From contig CM038469.1 of NCBI GenBank assembly GCA_021464415.1, positions 26,405,736-26,469,735 on the forward strand: 64,000 nt of DNA. Direction: 5' to 3'. Positions 12,994 through 23,400 of the stretch are shown piece by piece (position 1 is the first letter of the stretch; every line of letters begins with the position of its first letter). The position numbers were made by a program, and so were the translations under genes. The notes under the pieces were generated by a model. The model saw nothing but the letters and a program-made list of their open reading frames with translations. It did not search any database and was not told the origin of the DNA. This DNA comes from Lonicera japonica. Taxonomy: Eukaryota; Streptophyta; Magnoliopsida; Dipsacales; Caprifoliaceae.

Positions 12994-13005
12994 TGGTATC
13001 AGAGC
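12994..13005 (+). promoter_or_regulatory. Primer-binding site (initiator tRNA-Met)
   Basis: TGGTATCAGAGC starts immediately after the last base of the 5' LTR. It is complementary to the 3' end of plant initiator tRNA-Met, the usual copia primer. A second near-copy, TGGTATCAGAGG, lies at 13204-13215. Confidence 0.9.
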
Positions 13006-13098
13006 TCAGGTTCTGCAAAGTCTCGGATTCGAATCATCCCGCTTGCATTTGCTCACCTTTGGTTTGGCTGGTTTGGCCTTTGGTTTCGTTTGTCTATC

Positions 13099-13121
13099 CA
13101 CGTGCGAGCCACTCGCACGTG
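13099..13121. repeat. Perfect 10-bp palindrome with 3-bp loop in the leader
   Basis: CACGTGCGAG and CTCGCACGTG flank CCA. It lies directly before the purine tract GAGGGGGAG at 13121-13129. The transcript could form a strong hairpin. Each arm also contains a CACGTG G-box core. Confidence 0.85.
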
Positions 13122-13129
13122 AGGGGGAG

Positions 13130-13203
13130 TGTTGAAGAGTATGATATACATTGTTGGTTCACTACTTAACAGCTTAAGCTTTTGGGTGAGATGTTTACTA
13201 ACA
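13130..13203 (+). repeat. 74-bp LTR-like unit inside the copia leader
   Basis: The unit starts TGTTGAAGAGTATG and ends TTACTAACA. It is preceded by a polypurine tract (GAGGGGGAG, 13121-13129) and followed at 13204 by TGGTATCAGAGG, a second iMet-type primer-binding site. This is the arrangement of an LTR flanked by its PPT and PBS. A related unit with CTTAAGCTTTTGGG followed by a decayed PBS lies at 55919-55989. It may be a captured very short LTR of a TRIM-type element. Confidence 0.6.
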
Positions 13204-13234
13204 TGGTATCAGAGGATTTGATCCTCGTATAGTA

Positions 13235-13380
13235 ATCAAACCCTAGCCACCTCAGATAGTAACCAAACCCTAGTCGCTGTGTTTCTATTCCAGCGTACCC
13301 TAGCCGCTGTGTTTTTATTCTAGCGTGTAAACCCTAGCCGCTGTGTTTCTATCCCAGTGTGTAAACCTTGGCCGTCGCGT
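13235..13380 (+). repeat. Short tandem repeats in the copia leader
   Basis: About four imperfect units containing CCCTAGCCGCTGTGTTT and a following TCTATTCCAGCGTG-like stretch occur between the second PBS-like site and an A-rich run at 13384-13399. The units are about 33-40 bp. No coding role is evident. Confidence 0.7.
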
Positions 13381-13568
13381 ATCAAAAAAAAAAAAAAATA
13401 AAAACTGTTCATCCGAGCACGGTTCACCCGCGCTACTGTTCACGTGTTACTGTTCACGCGTTCAAATCCACTTTTTTCAAATCCTCTCTAAGATCTGTGT
13501 TCTAGCATATTTCTAATTTATTCCCAGCATTAGTTTGGTGGTATTTTGGCTTATACTACAAGACTCTA

Positions 13569-16500
13569 ATGGGTAGTCCAAGCAAAGAATCAATCTTTAC
13601 GCTTTCGGTATCTGCCACTAAATATGCTGAGTTCCTGCAATTCCAAGAGAATAAGCGGTCCATCTCCAATGCTTATGTAAATCAAACTGGTAACCCTATT
13701 GCCTGTATCTCTCAATCATCATCTCTTGGATCTTGGGTTCTTGATTCTGGTGCTTCTAACCATATGTCTGGTAATAAGAATTTGTTCTCTTCTATTACTT
13801 ATTCTGACTCATTGTCTACTATTACCTTAGCCGATGGCTCTCAAACAAAAGTTAAAGGCATTGGACAGGCCAAACCCTTGCATACCTTGTCTTTAAATTC
13901 TGTTCTTTTTGTGCCTGAATGTCCTTTCAATTTGATTTCAGTTAGCAAATTAACCCAAACCTTGCCTTATTCTGTTACCTTTGTTGCTAATTCGGTTCTT
14001 ATGTAGGAGCAGAGTACTGGGAAGTTAATTGGAGTAGGACATGAGTACCGTGGTCTATGCTACCTCACCCTACCATCAACCCCTGTAGCCTGTGTTGCTA
14101 GTGATCCACCTGCACTCCTTCATCAGCTTTTAGGCCATCCCAACCTATAAAAACTACAAAAGATGGTGCCGAGTCTTTCTCGTGTATCATCTTTAGAGTG
14201 TGAGTCTTGTCAGTTAGAAAAACACATTCGTAATTCTTTTCCCAGTCGTGTTAATAAACAAGCAGATTCACCTTTTTCTTTAGTTCATTCTAATGTTTGG
14301 GGTCCTAATCGTGTCAAGACAACTTTGGATTTTTAATATTTTGTCACTTTTGTTGATGATTTTTCCCGATGCACTTGGTTATTTTTAATGAAAAATCGTT
14401 CCGAGCTATTCTCCATCTTTCAAACATTTTGCTCAGAAATTAAAACACAATTTGGCACTACTATTCGTACTTTCCGCAGTGATAATGCACGAGAATATTT
14501 TTCTGCCCCCTTCCAATCCTTTATGACTTCTGAGGGCATACTTCACCAATCTTCTTGTGCTCATACTCCTCAACAAAATGGAGTGACTAAACGGAAAAAT
14601 ACACACTTGATTGAAACTGCTCGTACTCTCCTTATTCACAATCATGTTCCACAACGTTCTTGGGGAAACGCAGTCCTCGCCGCTTGCTATTTAATTAATA
14701 GGATGCCATCCTCAATTTTAGAAAATCAGGTACCTCATTATTTGTTATTTCCCACCCAGCCTCTCTATTCTGTCCACCCCCGTGTCTTTGGCGGCACTTG
14801 TTTTGTTCATGACCTCACTCTTGGAAAAGATAAGTTACGTGCTAAATCTCTTAAATGTATCTTTTTGGGGTATTCTCGCTTACAAAAGGGTTATCGTTAT
14901 TTTTCCCCAGACCTTAAACGATACCTTGTTTCCGCAGCCGTCACCTTCTTTGAGACAACACCCTTCTTTCCCTCTTCCAAGAGTGCTGCGTGTCCTATTG
15001 ATATTAGTGAGTCCCCCATATCAAACGCTAATCCTATTCCACAAGTTGTGTGCTTTCCTGATCTTGTGGTTCCTGCGCAACCTCGCCACCTCCTCTACTT
15101 ACCTATCATCGTCGACCTCAATCTACATCTGTTGAGAATCCCACCACCAAGCCTACTACTGAGACTATATCCAAGCCCATCCCCCCATCACCGGATCCAC
15201 CGGCCTCATCTCCTACTCCAGTTACGCCTCCGGTTTCGGCTACTGACCTAGATCTTCCTATTGCCGAACGCAAATGTATTCGTTCTACTCATAACCCTCA
15301 TCCCATTTATAATTTTGTGAGTTATCATCGTTTATCTCCACAATATACTGCATTTGTATCGTCTTTGTCTCCTGTTTCTACACCTAAAAATGTAGGAACC
15401 GCACTTTCTGATCCAGGTTGACGTCAGGCTATGGTTGATGAGATGTTAGCTTTGCATTCGAGTGGCACATGGGACCTCGTGCCTCTTCCTCCTGGTAAAT
15501 CAACAGTGGGTTGTCGTTGGATTTACACTATCAAAGTTGGGCCCGATGAAAATGTTGATCTTTTGAAAGCCCGATTAGTTGCAAAAAGGTATACCCAAAT
15601 CCATGGGCTTAATTATGGTGATACGTTCTCTCCAGTGGCTAAGATGTCTTCTGTTCATCTATTTCTCTCTATGACAGCCATTCGTCACCGGCCCATTTAT
15701 TAATTGGATATCAAGAATGCTTTTCTGCATGGCGAATTACAAAAAGAGGTTTATATGGAATAACCGCCTGGGTTTGTTGCTCAGGGGGAATCTAATCTGG
15801 TGTGTCGCCTTCGTCGTTCTCTTTATGGTCTAAAGCAATCCCCACGGCGTGGTTTGGACGTTTTAGTTCGGTTGTCCTTCAGTTTGTTATGGTTCGTAGT
15901 GAGGCTGACCACTCTATCTTTTACTCCCATTCGTCTTCTGACAAATGCATCTACTTGGTCGTTTATGTGAATGACATCGTTATTACAGGAAATGATCAAG
16001 AGGGCATACAGAGACTCAAGCAGCATCTATTTCACCACTTTCAGACTAAAGATCTGGGAAAACTCAAATATTTTCTGGAAATAGAAGTTACTCGATCCCG
16101 ACAGGGTATTCTCATCTCTCAGCGGAAGTATGCCTTAGATATCTTAGAATAAACTGGCATGACAAATTGTAAACCAGTAGAGACTCCGATGGATCCAAAT
16201 GTCAAACTCTTACCTAATCAGGGGGAGCCGTTATCAGACCCTACTAAGTACAGGAGACTCGTTGGGAAACTCAACTACCTCACCGTGACACGTCCTGATA
16301 TTGCGTTCTCGATGAGTGTACTCAGTCAGTTCCTAAGTGCCCCGTGTGATATTCATTGAGAGGCAGCTGTTCGTATTTTAAAATACATAAAAAAGGCACC
16401 AGGCAAAGGTCTTCTTTATGAAAGTAGAGGCCACACTGAGGTCGTTGGCTACTCCGATACTGATTGGGCAGGCTGCCCACATGATAGACGTTCGACCAGT

Positions 16501-16800
16501 GGGTACTGTATCTTTGTTGGAGGAAATTTGGTCTCATGGAAAAGCAAGAAACAATCAGTTGTTTCTTTATCTACCGCTGAGGCGGAATATTGAGCAATGG
16601 CCAAAGCAACGTGTGAGCTGATTTGGATGAAACAATTATTACAGGAGCTGAAGTTCTTCAAGATTCAACAAATGAAATTAATGTGCGATAACCAAGCAGC
16701 TCTCCACATTGCCTCCAATCCAGTCTTTCATGAGAGGACTAAACATATCTAGATTGACTGCCACTTTATTAGAGAGAAAATTCTTTCAACTAGCTGATAT
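13569..16800 (+). pseudogene. Copia pol remnant (protease, integrase, RT, RNase H)
   Basis: Protease is marked by DSGASNHM near 13745. Integrase follows with a zinc-binding region (HQLLGHPN, then CESCQLEK), core aspartates in FVDDFSR and RSDNAREY, and HTPQQNGV. Reverse transcriptase starts near 15431 (WDLVPLPPGK); its active site reads YVNDIV near 15964 instead of YVDD. RNase H has YSDTDWAGCPHDRRSTSGY. The first frame enters just before protease, so gag and its CCHC knuckle are deleted. Stops interrupt the chain at about 14004, 14148, 14335, 15419, 15701, 15761, 16150, 16357, 16591, 16750 and 16795, and frames shift near 15130 and 15840. It cannot make a functional polyprotein. Confidence 0.93.
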
Positions 16801-16880
16801 CTTTACAAAGTCTCTCAGTGGCCCTCGAGTCAATTACATTTGTAACAAGCTTGGAACCTACAACTTGTACGCTCCAACTT

Positions 16881-17049
16881 GAGGGGGAGTGTTGAGATTT
16901 GTATATTCTATTTATAGCATGTTTATATTTAGGATATATTTAGAGAATCCTTATTAGAAGGAAACTCCTTAATATACTAGGTCTCTCTCTTGTATATATA
17001 TATTTTGTACCTTTCTACTCAATGATATAACATTCCTCACACTCTCACA
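16881..17049 (+). repeat. Polypurine tract and 3' LTR of copia element
   Basis: GAGGGGGAG at 16881-16889 is the plus-strand primer. The 160-bp 3' LTR follows from 16890 to 17049, again starting TGTTGAG and ending CTCACA. It contains the uninterrupted SINE target sequence. The target duplication CATGA follows at 17050-17054. Confidence 0.95.
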
Positions 17050-17485
17050 CATGATATCCATGATGAAATTTGATACAGAGACTTCATCGTTGTGATCATT
17101 TCTAGCAAATTTCATTGAAAAAATCATGTACTCGCCTCTAGACAGCTATTTTAGTCCTCCAAATCATCACCTGGAACAAAATGCCATGTTGAATCTGGCA
17201 AGAATATCCAAATCCTATTCCAGAACAAGGATACACTCAAATTTTCATTATTCCCCAAAATAGGTTTTCACCATATTCAGAGTTATCCACACCAATTCCA
17301 TTTACTACAGGTATTGTTGGCAGATTACATCAAGAGAAATAAACAGCAAATTCAGATTAGTCTAATGAATATATTCCAGGATTAACATATCCATGTCACC
17401 AAACACGGATGAACTAAAACTCTTTCAACCAACTTCAATATATTCACATGAAAATAACTTGAAACAGATGTTTCAATTTTGTTTC

Positions 17486-20400
17486 TCAGTAGATTGAGTG
17501 AGAATTTAACCTCTGAACATCTACCAACTGATAAAGATCGCCACGCCGTTGCTTCTCCAGTGGAAGGTTTGTCCTAAAACATATTAAATTAAATTAAACA
17601 TCAAATATTGTAATAACAAAAGCAAAATAATTAAATCCACTGGGGTCAAAATAGTCAAAAATAGGGTTTAAGGTGTTAGTGTTAACCTCCTAAGCTCGAT
17701 TAGAGAATAATCGATCTCCGAAATGATTATTGCCTCATCATGTTCAGTAGTTGCCAGTATTTCTCCAAACTGCCACATACATTCTATCAGTAATCGGCCT
17801 CAGCTTTCAATAGTCCTCTATTACTAAATCGAAGGATATAAAAGAAAAATTAAGGGTTCATTTGATTACAAAGTTCGAAAAACAACTAATTTTCATGAGA
17901 AGTTGGAAGATAGATGAATAATTTGGTGGATTCTCCATGGAAAACCGGAAAAGTACCAGAACATCTCATCAAACCACATCCCATTCTCAAACTTCTCCAT
18001 AAAGCAAGTTGGTTTTTTTAATCATTTTTCATCGCAATCAAATACACCAAATGACTTCCTTCCATTACAAATTGAAACTCAGGTCAGTAATGGTTTCTTA
18101 TCATTTTTTTTCCTTCTCCTTTATGTCATGAAATCGCTTTACCACATTTTCATAAAATTGTATAAAAATAAAAATGAAGATTGCATCCGCTTACAGGTCC
18201 AACAAGTGTAGAATGTCCCCAAGCAATGTAACCCGCACCAGAATCTCGAGCAGGAGAACAAGTAGCCACATATAACTGTCATCAAAAGAATTACAAAGCG
18301 GATAAGAACTTAAAAAAGACTTGGACAGGGTAGACCTATGGCCAAACACATATCCCCTTTGTCAAAGCATTGTACCATTCATCTTAATGCTATTTTGTCT
18401 ATGAAATTAAAAGTGTTTGGTCCTTAATTTAGAAAAGAAGCTAAGAGTATGAAATCAAGCATAATTTCAACCACAGCTCTACTTGCATATAGCTAATATT
18501 CAAAACAGGCTTTGTCAATAGCAATAGGCAAATGAATAATCTCAAAAGTCCTTTCCAGATCAACTACTGAACCCAGATTGTTATCGAATGAATATTTTTA
18601 GAAAACATTAAATATAAGAATTTAGACAAATGCTTAATGAGGATCTACACCTTTGTCAGGTCAAACCCTCTAAACTGTTGTTGGTGGCAACCTTCATGGG
18701 GTTTTTATTTTTCGAGTTGTGATGGTGCTTGAGAAAATCAATTGGGATGAAGAGTTGTTTCTTCTTCTTCTTTTTTTTCCCCTTTTTCCATTTTGTTCGA
18801 TTTTTTTTCCCTGATTGGTAGTGATTGACATTTCGTATTGGGATGCTTGATAGGATAGGAAGGACAAAAGAAAAGGAATGATTATCGAAATGAAGAATAA
18901 CAAAGACAGACAAGAACAAAAGACAGGAAGCAACAAATCACTATAGTTCAATGTCTAGACATTGTTTCTCAAACCACCAACTAATGCAGGCCATTAAAGA
19001 AACTATGCCCATGGGCCTACAAGAACCCTTATTTAACAATTTCAACGCCAACTAAAAAGCGATAATTTATGTCTACATCATTCACAAACTTGTGCCAAAG
19101 CTATGATCAGGTTTTATGCCCTTTCTATTACAATCATCATGTGTTACTAATTTGGGGGATTGCTCTTTTAATTAAAAAAAAATGTAAAAGGAAAATGTTA
19201 AAACCATATATGAAGAAATATATATATATTTTTTCATAAAATCACTAGCAGCCTAAGAGGACTAGTGTCATGCCATAAATAACCAAAAAAGATACATAAA
19301 GAGGGGGACACAATGAGGCCATCCCCGGGACCCAAAAAAAATTCTAATGAAATGAACAATAGTGAGATGGACTAATGGACAAGACCAGAAGTCCACCAAG
19401 CAATTCAAAACAGACAGATATAGCTGAATGTAGACGACTACGGTTCTGTTGCATTGACAAATTGATCCACTACTGCATTATCTTCACTTTTCTTCTTGTC
19501 CTGCAAATGGAGTTGCCATTGATACAGTGGCTGGGAAGAAGAAAGGGAATTAGACTTGGAGAACCTAGAAATGGCATTAGTCTTTCCAATTGATGCTTTC
19601 TTCATTTTTTTTCTGTTTGTTAAAAGAGAGGGCTGTAGCTTTTTTCTGCCTTTGAGCTCTGGTTTGTATGGGAGAGGAAACATACTCAGATCCACCTTGA
19701 GTGGATGAATTGGTACTCTGCGAAATTCTGTTCTTATGAGAACGTAGAGCAACAGGGCTGTTTGGGACTGAAGTAGTGGATTTGGAAGGAGGTGGAGAAG
19801 TATTGAGATGGTGGCCAAGAGGGGGGGAATCATGCTTGAGGATAGAAGACCTGTCTTCTTCTTCTAGCTGAATGCATTCCTCCCGTTCATCATTTCTTGC
19901 AATAGCAACTGCAAATTCAGCATCTGCCCTAGCTTCCCATGATATGAAAGGGTCCTCATCAACTAAGACTTCCCAATTTCTGCCAGAGGACCTGACTACC
20001 ATGTAATGATTTTCTTCAGAATATCCTAAGTTTGGCTGTGATCATCCTCGTCATCATAATCAAAGAGATGATTCCGATTCTCCCCATCCCCATCATCCTC
20101 CCAATAATCAGCAATGGCAGCATACTTATAGGAGGATTTGTGATTGTAATTGAAAGCACAAGGGGGGTAGCTGTTGGAAGAGAGGGTTTTAGTGGAGGAG
20201 ATTTTTGTGTTGTGCAGAGAAAAGAAAATAGCAGGAGAGGACTGTGTTTGTTTGAGGGACTGACTATGACCAATAGAACTGTTGGTTTGGCTAGGAGGGG
20301 TTTGGTTCTTTGTTGATTTAGTACTAGGCACATAGGATTCCACCGAACTTGAAATGGATTTGGACTGTGAGGAGTCCATTTGTTGAGTGGATTGAACAGG

Positions 20401-23400
20401 TGTGAGGAGAGCAATGGCAGGATTCACCAGGCGGGCAGCTTCAGTAATGGGCCTGTGAATTTGAGAGGTATTTGTAGGAGGAATAACAGGTGAGGATGGC
20501 TCTTTAGTGTCAGAGACAGGAGAAGTTCTCGTAGGAACAGAACCTGCTTGTTTGTGTTGCTTAGGAGGTAAAGTAGCATATTTTTTTGTGTGTGTTTAGA
20601 AGCAGGTTCTTTAGACTGATTAGTTTTAGCAGCCTTCTGCATTTTTATAAGAGTTCTACATTCCCCCACGTGATGACCCACAGAACAACGGTGAGAACAG
20701 AAATCTGGGAGTTTTTCATTGGAAAAAGATATCTCAAAATTAAAACCATCTCTTTCCACCAATGTTTTGGATGGGAGAGTGTATTGTAAGTCAACATCCA
20801 CTTGCACTCTCGCAAACAAACAAAATTTTATACTGAGTGATTCTGGATAAACTTGAAGAGGGTGACCAACTGTGCTACAAATAGATAGCAGCAGGTTTTT
20901 AGTCAGTACTCCCATGGCAGAGAATGAATTCTAACCCACACCTGAGCATAGGTTTGCTTGATTTTTGTAGGGTCAAATTCAGGAACCCATTGAGATAACT
21001 TCACTGAGCCTGGATTGAGTTGTTTTGGACCAGCAGTCCATGCATGAAACTGAGCTGCTGCATTTTGAAAGTGCAGACAAAAGTATCCTCTTCCCAAAGG
21101 TGAAAGAGTCCATTTTTGCTTGATGGGCCAAACTGTAGAAAGTTTTAGAGTGTAGGTCAGCAATTTTAACTGGTTGAGAGCCTTTCAGAAGAATGAACCT
21201 GCCAATTAAATTAAATTTGCAGGCTTCAAGAGCTGCCAAATAAGCCTTTTCATCAATTTTAATGGCAGGGATATCACCTTTAAAATAAGGGACAGGAAGA
21301 ATGAAATCTGGCTGTGTAAGATCAGACCAGAGAATAAGCTGGCAAAAGAGGGTTTAGAGGCCTGAGCAACTGTGGGAACAGTTTGTGCAGTTTGGTTGTG
21401 GTTTAATGGTATAGTTGAGATGCAACTAGGAAGGTGAGATCTCGAGGTGGCGGGAGAAGGTGTACCTGCAGTAGCTAGGACAGAGGGGGTTAAATCAGTA
21501 GTCATATGCTGCAGAATAGGCAGAGTGGAAGCTGGCAGAACAGTAGGAACTGACTGCACAGTGTTTGCACTGTGTACAGCATACCGTGGACTGTACTGCG
21601 GGTAATAGCATGGACTGCTGTGTAAAACTATTTTTGTGTGTGTGAGTGTGGGGGCTGGGGGGGGGGGGTGTTTGAGATGGCTGGCACCAAAACCACTTCA
21701 TCTTCAACCTCTAGCACATGATTTAGAGCTGAAGAATTATTGTTTGCAGGCAGATTTTTAGACAGCAAATTTGAAGAAAAAGATTCATAAATAGGTTCCC
21801 ATAGTGATTGTTCTGAGAGGGGACACTAGGACCTTTGCTCACTTCAGTAGGGGTGTTAGATAGACTGTTTTCTGATGCTGAAGAACACCGAGCAGTTCTG
21901 TATCTAGATCACCATTTTTGTAGTTATTTGTACAAAAAAACACCCCTCCAGGAGGTGAGAAATTGATTGCACTAGTAACATGTGAGTGAGCTATGGGCAT
22001 GTTAGAAACACCATTTGAAACTTGTGTGACTACGTTCACCATCCGTTCACCATCAGAAGAAGGCAGACCTGTGCAGAACCCATTTTTCTGCTTATTTTCT
22101 GCAGAAACTGCAGAATACACAACAGAATCGCCTTGATCTGTAGTGAACTGTTTCTGGTGGTTGGAGACTGGTGGGATGATGAGGTAAGAAACTCTGACCT
22201 GTGGCCATGGTAGAAGACATATTCTTCACATTTTCTGCATAAACTGCAGAATGCACAGGAAGATCTTTCTGAAACTGATTCTGCAGATTTGTGAGGGTGC
22301 TCTGGCCTGTGGCCATGGCAGAAAGCAGCTGTATCATAAGCTGCTGCTGTGCAGCTTGTTGTTCAGCCATTTGATGGAGAATCTGAGCTAGATCTGCTTT
22401 GTTGGACTGTTGTAAACTGATTTCTCTGTGATGTAGCATAGGTAGATGATGGTGTTGAAGGTGGTTTTGTGTAGGAAGGTGTCTACCCTCTTTGGGTGGC
22501 ACACTACTTCTGGGTGTTCTTTCCACCTATTAGAATCAATTATTTTCTACTAAACCATGAGGTATTAACATTGATTTCACCTTTAACATATATTTTATTT
22601 CCGTCTTCAAGACCCTTAGTTTTGAATATTTATCTTGGAAAAGTTAACGAAAGAAATATGAGTACATGATTGGAGTATTTTATTTCACCATACACCATAT
22701 TCCCGTGGTCGACTGTCAAAACTTCTATGAATGCACCAATTCCTTCAGCAAATTTGCTACTGAAAACTACATCTAATAGCACTAGATAGCGTACCATTAA
22801 GATTTCAAACATTTGGATTTTAAAGGATTGGCATCGAAGAATGTAGAACACTTTGTGATCGTTTCTGAGTCAATGAAATTGAAATTACAATGTAAAACAT
22901 AGGTAGCAGAGACCAAGTATAAAGCATACTGACGTCAACACTTGATAAATAAAATAAAAGGTAAGCTGTTTGTTGAGTACCTGATTATCTGCAGCCCTGC
23001 ATATAAAAAAAACAAGAAAGACACCATCAGTAAGATAAGATGACATCAAAGCTACAAAATGCATACATCTCAGATATCAATCCCAACTAAACTCTTAACA
23101 TCAAGATAAAACACTCGAGCATTTGCCTTTTGTTGATTATATTATTCTGTCCCTTTTTCTTATTCTTTTACTTTCTATTTTACTTTTCCAATTTTGTTTT
23201 TTCACTTTATTCTTTCCTTCTACATGGGGTGGAGTGGGGGATGGGGCTCTAAAGATTGCAAGAAAAACCAAATAAGGAAATACAAGCAACCAAAGCAAAG
23301 CTACAAAGAAAAAGCAACAAAAAGCTTTAATTTGAGTGTTTAACCATCACTGAGGTTTTCGTTACTTTGTAGGTATGGAAAACAATGATGATACCCTCTT

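Larger units (their letters stand above)
12642..17049 (+). mobile_element. Complete Ty1/copia LTR retrotransposon, coding-dead
   Basis: The element is bounded by LTRs beginning TGTTGAG and ending CACA and by a perfect 5-bp target duplication CATGA at 12637-12641 and 17050-17054. A tRNA-iMet primer-binding site directly follows the 5' LTR and a purine tract directly precedes the 3' LTR. Domain order is protease, integrase, reverse transcriptase, RNase H, which is copia order. Gag is essentially absent and the pol region carries about eleven in-frame stops plus frameshifts. Leaving out the SINE and its duplicated target, the two LTRs differ by one substitution and one 2-bp indel. It ends about 440 bp downstream of the omega-amidase stop codon (opposite strand). 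Confidence 0.95.

Noticed and set aside
18656..18951. Two minus-strand frames of about 85 codons
   Set aside because: They lie within intron 7 of the omega-amidase gene, overlap each other and are low complexity (Lys/Arg runs).
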